The translations under genes and the position numbers were made by a program. A model generated the notes under the pieces. That model searched no databases and was not told the DNA's origin. It saw only the letters and a list, made by a program, of their open reading frames with translations. Below, piece after piece: positions 45,994-54,878 of a stretch of DNA of 64,000 nt. Location: contig OZ271831.1 in NCBI GenBank assembly GCA_965601455.1, positions 3,224,001 through 3,288,000 of the forward strand. Direction: 5' to 3'. Every line of letters begins with the position of its first letter. The stretch's first letter is position 1. This DNA is from JANQEU01 sp965601455. Lineage in GTDB: Bacteria > Bacteroidota > Bacteroidia > Cytophagales > Cyclobacteriaceae.

Positions 45994-47187
45994 ATGATTA
46001 AGGGTAAAAAGATTTTGTTAGCGGTTTGTGGGTCCATTGCGGCTTATAAAACCGCTTTTTTAATTCGTCTACTTACTAAGGCAGGTGCTGAGGTTAAGGT
46101 GGTCATGACGGAAAGTGCCAAAGATTTTATCACACCACTGACTCTGGCAACACTCAGCAAGAACGATGTCCTCTCTGATTTCTTTGAGAAAAAAACAGGA
46201 TCCTGGACAAGCCATATTGAACTGGGTTTATGGGCAGATCTTATGTTGATCGCACCTGCTACCGCCGACACAATAGCCAAAATGGCTGGTGGCCAATGTG
46301 ACAACCTTTTGACCGCAACCTATCTTTCAGCCAGATGTGACGTTTGGATTGCCCCTGCGATGGATCTTGATATGTATTCCCACCCTTCTACCCAACAAAA
46401 CTTAAAAACACTTAGGAATTACGGCAATACGGTTATTGAAGCCAGAACCGGAGAACTTGCCAGTGGGCTTGAAGGTCAAGGGCGGATGGCAGAGCCTGAA
46501 GAACTGGCAGAAATGCTGAAAAGCCATTTCGCAAAAAAAAAAGAACTAACCGGTAAGAAGGTCCTAATAACCTCCGGGCCCACACATGAACCAATCGACG
46601 CCGTCCGGTTTATTGGAAATCGAAGTTCGGGGAAAATGGGAAAAGCACTGGCTCTATCATGTGCCGATCAAGGTGCTGACGTTTTATTCGTCTCTGGTCC
46701 CGTTCAGGTCCTTCCTGAACATGAAAAAATAAGCGTTATACCGATTCAAAGAGCAGATGACATGTTTAAAGAGGTTGAAGCTCATTATTCGGAAATGGAT
46801 ATCTCAATTTTCGCAGCCGCCGTTTCAGATTATCGTGTAAAAGAAAGTGTTGATGGAAAAATTAAGCGTTCCGGTGAATCGCTAGATCTCGAATTGGTTG
46901 AAAATCCGGACATTGCTCTGGAAATGGGGAAAAGAAAGCAAAAGGATCAGTTAAATATTGGTTTTGCCCTTGAAACATCTGACGATCCGGCAAATGCTCA
47001 GGATAAAATGAACCGAAAGAATTTTGATATGATTGTGCTGAACTCACTGTCAGACGCCAATGCCGGATTCGGTCACGAAACAAACAAGATTACAATCTTC
47101 ACCAACAACAAATCTGAATCGTATCAGTTAAAGAATAAAACAGCAGTTGCTGATGACATTGTGAAATCAATAATTGCATTAATGTAA
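45994..47187 (+). CDS. coaBC: coenzyme A biosynthesis bifunctional protein CoaBC
   Basis: This 397-residue cytoplasmic enzyme joins cysteine to 4'-phosphopantothenate and then decarboxylates the product to 4'-phosphopantetheine. The N-terminal flavoprotein decarboxylase domain (CoaC, residues ~1-180) starts with KILLAVCGSIAAYKTAFLI and has IAPAMDLDMYSHP. The C-terminal synthetase domain (CoaB) has VLITSGPTHEPIDAVRFIGN and AAAVSDYRVKES. Length is standard. It sits 15 bp after rpoZ and 4 bp before porD. Confidence 0.95.
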   Translation: MIKGKKILLAVCGSIAAYKTAFLIRLLTKAGAEVKVVMTESAKDFITPLTLATLSKNDVLSDFFEKKTGSWTSHIELGLWADLMLIAPATADTIAKMAGGQCDNLLTATYLSARCDVWIAPAMDLDMYSHPSTQQNLKTLRNYGNTVIEARTGELASGLEGQGRMAEPEELAEMLKSHFAKKKELTGKKVLITSGPTHEPIDAVRFIGNRSSGKMGKALALSCADQGADVLFVSGPVQVLPEHEKISVIPIQRADDMFKEVEAHYSEMDISIFAAAVSDYRVKESVDGKIKRSGESLDLELVENPDIALEMGKRKQKDQLNIGFALETSDDPANAQDKMNRKNFDMIVLNSLSDANAGFGHETNKITIFTNNKSESYQLKNKTAVADDIVKSIIALM

Positions 47188-47191
47188 TGGC

Positions 47192-48097
47192 ATGAGGAAA
47201 TTAATCTTCCTTATTTCCTTTCTATTATTAGGCCCTCTGGTAGCTTTTACTCAAGAGCTTAACTGTCGGGTGATCATTAACGATGAACGTATCAATACCA
47301 ATGAAAGATCTGTCTTTCGAGAAATGGAAATTGCTTTTGCTGAGTTCATGAATAATCAAAAATGGACTGAGCAGGATTTCACAGTTGAGGAGCGGATAAA
47401 TTGTAACATCATTCTCACCTTAGATCCGGAACAAACGAATCCCGGACTTGGAAATTTTGGTGCTAATGTTCAAATACTATCTTCCAGACCAGTATACAAT
47501 ACCAACTATGAGAGCATCGTTTTCAACTTTGCTGATCGAGATTGGATATTTGAATATGTATCCTCTCAACCACTCCAGTTCAACGAGAATTCATTCACCA
47601 ACAACCTCAGCGCGTTGCTGGCGTTTTACGCGTTTGTGATTATAGGATTTGATTTTGATACGTTTAGTGAGCTAGGCGGAGATCCCTACTTTCGAGATGC
47701 CGCAAATATCATTAACACAGCTCAGCAATCTGGCTACCCAGGTTGGGAGCAGTTCAATAGTATCCGAAATCGATATTGGCTATCGGAAAACCTCCTCAGT
47801 AATCAAATGACACCGTTGAGGGAAGCCCAATATGCCTATCACTTAACTGGACTGGATATCCTACACGAAAAACCTGATGAAGCCAGAACTAATATTTCAA
47901 ATGCCTTAAAAAAAGTGTTGAATGTGAATCAGGCTCGACCAAGGTCAATTCTTACAATTAGCTTTATGGATGCAAAGTCCAATGAAATCGCTCAAATTTT
48001 CTCTGAAGGTGATCCAAACCTGAGGAGAAATGTTTTCAATCTCCTGGTAAATATTGATCCAACAAAAAGGGAGACATTTCAGCCGCTTTTAGAATAA
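47192..48097 (+). CDS. porD: type IX secretion system protein PorD (DUF4835)
   Basis: This 301-residue exported protein has a signal peptide (MRKLIFLISFLLLGPLVAFT). The conserved DUF4835 pattern is visible: EMEIAFAEFMNNQKWTEQDF, ERINCNIILTLD, LLAFYAFVIIGFDFDTFSEL and GDPYFRDAANIINTAQQSG. PorD is needed for the Por/type IX secretion system, although its exact part in the machine is not settled. Its presence agrees with the sorting domain on the haloperoxidase-like protein in this window. Confidence 0.9.
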   Translation: MRKLIFLISFLLLGPLVAFTQELNCRVIINDERINTNERSVFREMEIAFAEFMNNQKWTEQDFTVEERINCNIILTLDPEQTNPGLGNFGANVQILSSRPVYNTNYESIVFNFADRDWIFEYVSSQPLQFNENSFTNNLSALLAFYAFVIIGFDFDTFSELGGDPYFRDAANIINTAQQSGYPGWEQFNSIRNRYWLSENLLSNQMTPLREAQYAYHLTGLDILHEKPDEARTNISNALKKVLNVNQARPRSILTISFMDAKSNEIAQIFSEGDPNLRRNVFNLLVNIDPTKRETFQPLLE

Positions 48098-48098
48098 T

Positions 48099-48326
48099 AT
48101 GTCAAAAAAACAGATTCGCTACGAGGTAGAGGACTTACTCAAAAAGCCCGAGTTATTCCCCAACAGGGAATTGAATTACGTCTTAAGAAATAAAAAAGTT
48201 ATTTTGGGTAGAATACAGTCCCAGGTGGAAAATAAGATCACCGTCAGAAATACCTTCAACAAAAAAATAACGCTTCATATTGATCAAATTTTGGAAATAT
48301 GGGGTGAAGAGAAGATCACTAGTTGA
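48099..48326 (+). CDS. small basic protein of unknown function between porD and recN
   Basis: This 75-residue protein is rich in Lys and Arg, with no signal peptide and no cysteine. A pattern of short beta strands in the second half (KKVILGRIQSQVENKITVRN, KKITLHIDQILEIWGE) could form a small SH3- or Sm-like barrel, which is speculation. It starts one base after the porD stop codon and lies in the conserved core block, which argues that it is a real, expressed gene. No family is recognised. Confidence 0.65.
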   Translation: MSKKQIRYEVEDLLKKPELFPNRELNYVLRNKKVILGRIQSQVENKITVRNTFNKKITLHIDQILEIWGEEKITS

Positions 48327-48377
48327 GTTTGCCTTCGTCGGGTGAATTTGTGGTATTGTTACTTATTTTGCATTTGA

Positions 48378-50036
48378 ATGATCAAATCCCTTTCCATCAG
48401 AAATTATGCCCTTATTGACGAGTTGGATCTTCGCCCATCCGACAACCTGAGCATTATTACAGGAGAAACAGGTGCAGGTAAATCGATCATGTTGGGAGCA
48501 CTTGGCTTACTCCTGGGGAATAGGGCCGACACAAAAGTCCTCTGGGATGAAAGTGCAAAATGCAAAGTTGAAGGCATTTTCAACATTGATAGTTACCGGC
48601 TAAAGGACTTATTCAAAGATTTCGATCTTGATTATGAGTCGGAGACGATTATTCGAAGAGAAATCTCTCCTTCCGGCAAATCAAGGGCCTTTGTCAACGA
48701 CACTCCTGTCACGCTGGATATTCTCAAGACTATCGGAAACCGGTTGATGGATATTCATTCTCAACATGAATCTCTTCACCTGGGAAATAACGATTATCAG
48801 CAATACATCCTTGACTCATTTTCTCAGCATCCGACCCTTATTAACGATTTTCAAAAGAGCTATTACCAGTTCACAAAGGCAAAAGATGCCCATAGGAAGC
48901 TGATGTCAAGGGCCGGTGAAAGCGCTCAGGAAGAGGACTACAAGCGATTTATACTTAAGGAACTGGAAGAAATTGACCTCGATTCCATTGATCAGCAGCA
49001 ACTGGAAGCAGAAGCAGAATTGCTGGAGAACGCAGAAGAAATTAAGGCCAGTCTTGCAGAAGGAGATACCCTGATGGATTCAGGAGAAATCAATCTCGCA
49101 CAGATGCTTTCTGAGCTTACAGGGATTATGAGAAAACTCAACAGGTTATCGGAGCAGTTTGGTGAACTGGCCAATCGCGTTGAGAGCACTTCTATCGAAC
49201 TGAAAGACATACATAGGGAGCTCCGAAATATTGATGACGGTATCATTCATGATCCCGATAGAATTGAAATAGTGAAAGCCCAACTGGATGAACTTTACCG
49301 ACTTCAAACCAAACACAAGCTATCAGAAATAAGTCAGCTAGTTCAACTAAGAGATAGTATTCGGGAGGAACTTACCGTCGTTGACAATCTTGAAGAGGCT
49401 ATTGAAAAGTCAAAGAATGAGTTGAGTCTGGCGGAAAAGGAAATGAAAAAATGGGGTAAACTCCTAACGGAAGCCAGGAAGCACCATGCTGTAGAGTTTG
49501 CCAGAGCAATCGAGGGAGTTATTCACGAGATCGGAATAGAGAATGGCAAAGTAGACGTTAACATTTCCGAGGCAGAACCATCAATTCATGGACTTGATCA
49601 TATCGAGGTACTATTTTCAGCTAATAAGGGCATTCCTACCAAAGAACTAAAATACGTCGCAAGCGGTGGTGAGTTTTCTCGACTAATCTTTGCCATAAAA
49701 TACTTAATCGCAGACAAAACCAACCTGCCTACCATTATATTCGATGAAATCGACACGGGTGTCTCCGGTGAAATTGCTTTGAAGATGATCCGTATGATGC
49801 GAAAAATGGCCACCAATCATCAGGTGATCTCAATCAGTCATCTGCCGCAATTTGCTGCTGGCGGCAATAAGCACTTCTTTGTTTATAAGAACCATCAATC
49901 TGAAAAGACGGTTACGAGAATTACGGAGCTGTCACATGAACAAAGGGTGGAAGCTATTGCCAAAATGATTGGAGGTGACAATCCTACTTCCATGGCTTTT
50001 GAAAGTGCCAGGGAATTGCTATCAAGTCCGGCTTGA
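48378..50036 (+). CDS. recN: DNA repair protein RecN
   Basis: RecN is an SMC-like ATPase that acts early in double-strand-break repair. The 552-residue protein has Walker A (ITGETGAGKS) near residue 29, a long central coiled coil (about 160-370), and a C-terminal head with the signature VASGGEFSRLIFAIKYL and Walker B (LPTIIFDEIDTGVSGE), followed by ISISHLPQFAA. Start at ATG 48378 gives MIKSLSIRNYALIDELDL, as expected. It closes the bamD-to-recN block; fabI follows 45 bp later behind its own candidate promoter. Confidence 0.96.
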   Translation: MIKSLSIRNYALIDELDLRPSDNLSIITGETGAGKSIMLGALGLLLGNRADTKVLWDESAKCKVEGIFNIDSYRLKDLFKDFDLDYESETIIRREISPSGKSRAFVNDTPVTLDILKTIGNRLMDIHSQHESLHLGNNDYQQYILDSFSQHPTLINDFQKSYYQFTKAKDAHRKLMSRAGESAQEEDYKRFILKELEEIDLDSIDQQQLEAEAELLENAEEIKASLAEGDTLMDSGEINLAQMLSELTGIMRKLNRLSEQFGELANRVESTSIELKDIHRELRNIDDGIIHDPDRIEIVKAQLDELYRLQTKHKLSEISQLVQLRDSIREELTVVDNLEEAIEKSKNELSLAEKEMKKWGKLLTEARKHHAVEFARAIEGVIHEIGIENGKVDVNISEAEPSIHGLDHIEVLFSANKGIPTKELKYVASGGEFSRLIFAIKYLIADKTNLPTIIFDEIDTGVSGEIALKMIRMMRKMATNHQVISISHLPQFAAGGNKHFFVYKNHQSEKTVTRITELSHEQRVEAIAKMIGGDNPTSMAFESARELLSSPA

Positions 50037-50052
50037 TAATCGTGCTTTTGTA

Positions 50053-50060
50053 TAGTTTTG
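50053..50060 (+). promoter_or_regulatory. candidate -7 promoter box TAGTTTTG for fabI
   Basis: TAGTTTTG matches TAnnTTTG exactly and lies 21 bp before the fabI ATG. A TTG at 50033-50035 is 17 bp upstream, slightly closer than the usual 19-20 bp. Confidence 0.42.
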
Positions 50061-50081
50061 CTCACCTAATCAAAATCAATT

Positions 50082-50891
50082 ATGGCCCACAACTTACTGG
50101 AAGGAAAAAGAGGAATAATCTCAGGAGCCCTCGATGAAAATTCTATTGCCTGGCATGTCGCCGAAAAAGCTCATGCGGAAGGAGCATCCATTAGCCTGAC
50201 TAATGCTCCAATTGCTATGAGGATGGGAAAGATTAACGAACTGGCGGAAAAGACAAAATCAGAGATCATTCCTGCTGATGCAACCTCTGTTCAGGATCTG
50301 GAAAACCTTTTTACTAAATCAACAGAAATCCTTGATGGCAAAATTGATTTTATTCTTCATTCAATTGGTATGTCACCTAATATTAGGAAGGGCAGGTCAT
50401 ATGGTGAATTAAATTACGATTGGTACCAAAAATCTCTGGATGTCTCAGCACTGTCCTTTCATAAAATGATGCATGTAGGTGAGAAATTAGACGCCATTAA
50501 TGATTGGGGTTCCGTTGTGGGTTTGTCGTATATCGCAGCCCAAAGGACTTACCCTTTTTACACGGATATGGCGGATGCAAAGGCAGTACTCGAATCTATC
50601 GCCAGAGGTTACGGTTATCGGTTAGGTAAGGCAAAAAAGATTAGGGTAAACACCATTTCACAATCGCCAACGAAAACGACCGCCGGTTCAGGAATCGACG
50701 GGTTCACCTCCTTCTTCGACTTCGCCGACAACATGGCACCTCTCGGCAATGCGCCCGCAGCCGATTGCGCGAACTATTGCATTTTTCTGTTTTCAGATCT
50801 CAGCAGAATGATTACTATGCAGAATCTGTATCATGATGGTGGTTACTCAAATACTGGTATTTCCGAAGAGTTAATGGACAAGTTGTCCTAA
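50082..50891 (+). CDS. fabI: enoyl-[acyl-carrier-protein] reductase (NADH)
   Basis: FabI reduces the trans-2-enoyl-ACP double bond, the last step of each round of fatty-acid synthesis. The 269-residue protein is an SDR-type enzyme with the atypical nucleotide motif GISGALDENSIAWHVAEKA-like (seen as GALDENSIAWHVAE), DFILHSIGMSP, and the catalytic Tyr-x6-Lys in YTDMADAK. The C-terminal loop (SQSPTKTTAGSGI) is the substrate-loop region where triclosan would bind in homologues. Only 18 bp separate it from ispE, so the two are probably co-transcribed. Confidence 0.95.
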   Translation: MAHNLLEGKRGIISGALDENSIAWHVAEKAHAEGASISLTNAPIAMRMGKINELAEKTKSEIIPADATSVQDLENLFTKSTEILDGKIDFILHSIGMSPNIRKGRSYGELNYDWYQKSLDVSALSFHKMMHVGEKLDAINDWGSVVGLSYIAAQRTYPFYTDMADAKAVLESIARGYGYRLGKAKKIRVNTISQSPTKTTAGSGIDGFTSFFDFADNMAPLGNAPAADCANYCIFLFSDLSRMITMQNLYHDGGYSNTGISEELMDKLS

Positions 50892-50909
50892 GCAATCTAG
50901 TCGTCAAAG

Positions 50910-51722
50910 GTGCTCTCTTTCCCCAATGCCAAGGTAAATCTGGGACTACGAATCCTCTCGAAACGGGACGATGGCTATCATACAATCGAATCCTGTTTGT
51001 ATCCCATTCCATGGCATGATGTATTGGAAATTGTGCCTTCCGGTGAGAAAACAAGCTTTACACAGACCGGACTAACAATTGATGGCAATTCCGATGACAA
51101 CCTGGTCCTCAAGGCTTATCGGTTATTGAAAGAAAAGTTTGATATTCCTGAAGTTCAGATTCACTTACATAAAGTTATACCCATGGGTGCCGGCCTGGGA
51201 GGCGGATCTTCCGATGCTGCCTTTGCTTTACGCTTATTAAACCAAATTTTCGAATTGGCACTATCAGCCAACGAGTTAAAAGAGTTCGCTTCCTCCTTAG
51301 GCAGCGATTGTCCTTTTTTTATAGATAACCTACCGGCGATGGCAACCGGTACAGGCACTCAACTTGATATCATCGATCTGGATTTATCAGAATACTACAT
51401 TCTAGTCGTGCACCCTGGTGTACATATTAGCACAAGAGAAGCATATTCTGGTGTAGTACCTAATGACCCGGGCAATTCATTAACTGACCTTCTACACTAT
51501 CCGACAGAAGCGTGGAACGATGTAATACTAAATGACTTTGAGAAGAGCATTTTTAAGAATCATACGGAGATAGCGGATCTTAAAGGGCAGATGAACGAGC
51601 TTGGTGCGGTATACACCGCTATGAGTGGTAGCGGATCAGCCGTCTTTGGAATTTTCCAACAACCCATTTCAACCAAACAATTCGGCAACTACAGTGTATT
51701 ACTGTCAAGGTTGAAGGTTTGA
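50910..51722 (+). CDS. ispE: 4-diphosphocytidyl-2-C-methyl-D-erythritol kinase
   Basis: IspE phosphorylates CDP-methylerythritol in the MEP pathway of isoprenoid synthesis. The 270-residue GHMP kinase starts at GTG 50910 with FPNAKVNLGLRILSKRDDGY, the typical N-terminus, and contains the ATP loop PMGAGLGGGSSDAAFALRL and the C-terminal AMSGSGSAVFGIF. Its last 18 bases overlap the end of the convergent EamA transporter gene, with both proteins complete. Confidence 0.95.
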   Translation: MLSFPNAKVNLGLRILSKRDDGYHTIESCLYPIPWHDVLEIVPSGEKTSFTQTGLTIDGNSDDNLVLKAYRLLKEKFDIPEVQIHLHKVIPMGAGLGGGSSDAAFALRLLNQIFELALSANELKEFASSLGSDCPFFIDNLPAMATGTGTQLDIIDLDLSEYYILVVHPGVHISTREAYSGVVPNDPGNSLTDLLHYPTEAWNDVILNDFEKSIFKNHTEIADLKGQMNELGAVYTAMSGSGSAVFGIFQQPISTKQFGNYSVLLSRLKV

Positions 51723-52613
51723 TTTCACCGGAGAAAGTCTCCTAAGAATTATTGGGTAAGAGATCACCGCTAGGAGAATAATTGCTGCGCCGACATAGAA
51801 CTGACCGGACATCACCTCAGAATCTCCAAATAATGCCACAGCTAGTAGGATACCGTAAACGGGTTCGAGATTCAGAGTAAAATTGATGGTAAAAGGACTA
51901 AGCCGCTTCATTAGTTTAACGGCGTAGGAATAAGCAAAAACGGTACAGACCAAAGCAAGTACCATCAGATAAAGCCAGTCCATCGTTGTTGGAACCAATT
52001 CAATAGTCGTTTCAGTAGCGAAAAATGACCGAGCCAGTAAAAACAAACTGATTGATCCAAAGGCGATAAGCATTTCAAATAGGGTTATCGTGAAATGCGA
52101 ATTATTCTTACTCAAGTCGGCATTTAGAATAGTGAAAATCGATGAACAAAATGCGGATATAAGGGCAAGGGTAAGTCCAAATCCAGCTACATCCTCCGTA
52201 CTGAAAATAATCAACACCCCAAAGGCACCAATAACAGAGAAGATCACCTTTAGAGAATGAAACTGCTTTTTTCGGATCATAGGTTCGAGGAAACTGGTCC
52301 AGAATGCCGTGCTGGCCATTCCGATCAGACAAGTTGATACATTTGACACTTTCACTGACATGAAGAATGTAATCCAATGAATTCCGAAGAAAATTCCTGC
52401 AATCCAGATTCGTTTGATATTACCGTTTCCGTGGATATGGAAACTGTGTTTAAATAGCCGTATGACCACCAAAAGACCAAGAGCTGATAAGCCGGTTCGA
52501 TACCACACCATTTCCACGGAAGGGAGAATAATCAGCTTACCCAAAATAGCAGTAAATCCCCAGAGAAACACCAGGACATGCAGCGATAAATGATCCTTGA
52601 TCGTTTGTGTCAT
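51705..52613 (-). CDS. EamA/DMT-family transporter
   Basis: This inner-membrane protein has about 302 residues with ten hydrophobic segments in two EamA repeats (LHVLVFLWGFTAILGKLI for the first; LVCTVFAYSYAVKLMKRLSP and LNLEPVYGILLAV in the second). The start is set at ATG 52613, which overlaps the stop of the lptG gene by 4 bp (ATGA); a GTG at 52673 would lie deep inside lptG. Members export metabolites or amino acids; the substrate cannot be told. Confidence 0.85.
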   Translation of the reverse strand: MTQTIKDHLSLHVLVFLWGFTAILGKLIILPSVEMVWYRTGLSALGLLVVIRLFKHSFHIHGNGNIKRIWIAGIFFGIHWITFFMSVKVSNVSTCLIGMASTAFWTSFLEPMIRKKQFHSLKVIFSVIGAFGVLIIFSTEDVAGFGLTLALISAFCSSIFTILNADLSKNNSHFTITLFEMLIAFGSISLFLLARSFFATETTIELVPTTMDWLYLMVLALVCTVFAYSYAVKLMKRLSPFTINFTLNLEPVYGILLAVALFGDSEVMSGQFYVGAAIILLAVISYPIILRRLSPVKSNLQP

Positions 52614-53683
52614 CTGGGTACCAATTGGTACAAAACGATGCCAACACCGGTAAAAACGAGATTGGGAATCCACACTGCGAAAATTGGATTCATGGTATTG
52701 GCCTCTGCAATAGCCCTGGCGAGAATGAAGAAAATGATGAAAACGAATGCAATCAGGAAACCCAGAGCGATTTGGAAACCGGTTCCTCTCCTACTTTTCC
52801 TTGCCGATACGATGAGCCCGATGAATGTGAGTATAATTACAGTAAACGGTGTCATAAACCGTATATACTTTTCAATTCGATACACCAGGACGTCCTCCGC
52901 TCCTCTTGATAACTGAAGTTCGATATGATTGTTTAACTCAGTCATCGTAAGTGTCTCCCACAGTCTTTCTTTATTCTCAAAGTCTTCAGGTGATAAATAC
53001 AATGTGGTGTCTAGAGCTTTTCCTACCTCCCAGAGTTCCTGATCCTCTAGTATAGTTCGCTTCTTCCAATTGTATAATACCCATTTTGAACGTGTCGTAT
53101 CCCATTCAATTCGATCTGCATGGATCTTTTCAATGAGCTTATCTTCACGAATTTTTTCCAAGGTCACGGTGTACCCAATATCTCGGTGGTTGTTATATCT
53201 GCTGATGTAGACATAATCTTCAGGGCCTACTTTAATGTGAGTGTGACGATCACTATAATAAAATGGATTATCGAGGTAATTGAGCTCAAACTCGATCCGG
53301 TACTTATTGGCATCGGGAATTACATAGCTGTTGAGAAAGAAACTGGCTATACCAATCGTAACAGCCCCCATTAGGTACGGTAACATTAATCGACGAAAAC
53401 TAATACCACTAGCCAGAATCGCGATGATCTCGGTATTGGAAGCCAATTTCGCTGTTACAAAAACTGTAGCGATGAAGGTCGTAATAGGAGTCAACAGACT
53501 TGCCATATACGGGATGAACGTCAGGTAGTACTTATAAACCATCTCATCCGGTACCTCGAATTTGATAAACTTATCGTATTTCTCCGTGTAATCGATTACA
53601 CAGATAATGGCTATAAGAATAAGAACTACGAAAACGAAAGTGCTTAGAAACTTCTTAAGAATGTACCAGTCAATCTTCTTCAT
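52610..53683 (-). CDS. lptG: LPS export permease, LptG/LptF (YjgP/YjgQ) family
   Basis: This 357-residue inner-membrane permease subunit works with LptB to extract LPS from the inner membrane. Three N-terminal helices with the family pattern (IDWYILKKFLSTFVFVVLIL, LASNTEIIAILASGISFRRL) are followed by a periplasmic beta-jellyroll (about residues 125-265) and three C-terminal helices. The sequence does not clearly separate LptF from LptG. It overlaps the tgt stop by one base and the EamA start by four, so the three form an operon. Confidence 0.88.
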   Translation of the reverse strand: MKKIDWYILKKFLSTFVFVVLILIAIICVIDYTEKYDKFIKFEVPDEMVYKYYLTFIPYMASLLTPITTFIATVFVTAKLASNTEIIAILASGISFRRLMLPYLMGAVTIGIASFFLNSYVIPDANKYRIEFELNYLDNPFYYSDRHTHIKVGPEDYVYISRYNNHRDIGYTVTLEKIREDKLIEKIHADRIEWDTTRSKWVLYNWKKRTILEDQELWEVGKALDTTLYLSPEDFENKERLWETLTMTELNNHIELQLSRGAEDVLVYRIEKYIRFMTPFTVIILTFIGLIVSARKSRRGTGFQIALGFLIAFVFIIFFILARAIAEANTMNPIFAVWIPNLVFTGVGIVLYQLVPR

Positions 53684-54813
53684 TACAACCTACTCTTCAC
53701 TTTATTGACCATCTCACTCTTCCAAACGGCAAAATCTCCCTCTTGGATATGTTTACGGGCGTTTTTTACCAACCAGAGATAAAAGGTCAGATTATGCACA
53801 CTTGCAATCATTGCACCCAGAATTTCATTACTCATCACCAGGTGACGTAGATATGCCTTCGAGTAAGACTTATCAACGTAGGTGTCCATATTCGGATCAA
53901 CAGGACTAAAATCGCTTTTCCATTTTTCATTTCGAATGTTGACTATTCCCTCAGAGGTGAACAACATCCCATTTCTCGCGTTTCTCGTCGGCATCACACA
54001 ATCAAACATATCTACACCAAGGGCGATGCATTCCAAAATGTTTTCAGGTGTACCGACACCCATCAAGTACCTGGGCTTATCTGAAGGTAGAATACCACAA
54101 ACCAGGTCCGTCATAGCATACATATCCTCATGTGGCTCTCCTACTGATAATCCGCCGATTGCATTTCCATCTGCACCTGTCTTTGCTATGTATTCGGCTG
54201 ACTGTTTCCTGAGGTCCTGGTAAACACTACCCTGAACAATGGGAAATAGCGACTGACTATGGCCATACAAAGGAGTTGTTTGTTCAATCTGTTTCATGCA
54301 ACGATCCAACCAACGGTGGGTCATATGCATGGAGTTTTCAGCGTACGTGTATTCACACGGGTATGGCGTGCACTCATCAAACGCCATGATGATATCGGCT
54401 CCAATCACGCGCTGGACATCAATCACGTTCTCGGGCGTAAAATCATGTCTTGATCCATCGACATGTGACTGAAATCGTACCCCTTCCTCAGAGATTTTCC
54501 TGTTTTCTCCCAATGAGTAAACCTGGTATCCTCCACTATCAGTTAGTATAGGTCTATCCCATCCATTGAAACCGTGGAGACCTCCTGCGGCTTTCAAAAT
54601 CTCCAGCCCGGGTCGCAAATACAAGTGATAAGTGTTGCCAAGAATAATTTCAGCTTGAATATCTTCTTTCAATTCACGTTGATGAACAGCTTTCACAGTG
54701 CCGGCTGTTCCCACAGGCATAAAGATGGGCGTTTCAATGATTCCATGATCAGTTGTGATTGTTCCACAACGAGCATGACTCTTTGCATCCTTCGTCTCGA
54801 GTTCGAACTTCAT
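53683..54813 (-). CDS. tgt: tRNA-guanine transglycosylase (no zinc-binding cysteines)
   Basis: Tgt exchanges guanine 34 for the queuosine precursor preQ1 in the anticodons of Asp, Asn, His and Tyr tRNAs. The 376-residue protein shows the expected MKFELETKDAKSHARCG start, ILTDSGGYQVYSLG with the general-acid/base Asp, and MAFDECTPYP. Nucleophile region GGLSVGEPHEDMY and DMFDCVMPTRNARNG are also present. The C-terminal CxCxxC zinc motif is replaced by DPNMDTYVDKSYSKAYLRHL, although the following His (SVHNLTFY) remains. It is first in an operon with lptG and the EamA gene. Confidence 0.94.
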   Translation of the reverse strand: MKFELETKDAKSHARCGTITTDHGIIETPIFMPVGTAGTVKAVHQRELKEDIQAEIILGNTYHLYLRPGLEILKAAGGLHGFNGWDRPILTDSGGYQVYSLGENRKISEEGVRFQSHVDGSRHDFTPENVIDVQRVIGADIIMAFDECTPYPCEYTYAENSMHMTHRWLDRCMKQIEQTTPLYGHSQSLFPIVQGSVYQDLRKQSAEYIAKTGADGNAIGGLSVGEPHEDMYAMTDLVCGILPSDKPRYLMGVGTPENILECIALGVDMFDCVMPTRNARNGMLFTSEGIVNIRNEKWKSDFSPVDPNMDTYVDKSYSKAYLRHLVMSNEILGAMIASVHNLTFYLWLVKNARKHIQEGDFAVWKSEMVNKVKSRL

Positions 54814-54878
54814 AAAGAAGGCAAAAATAAGTTTCTCAAGTTAGATTATATGGTAATTTCGTGCGCTGATTTCAGGAC

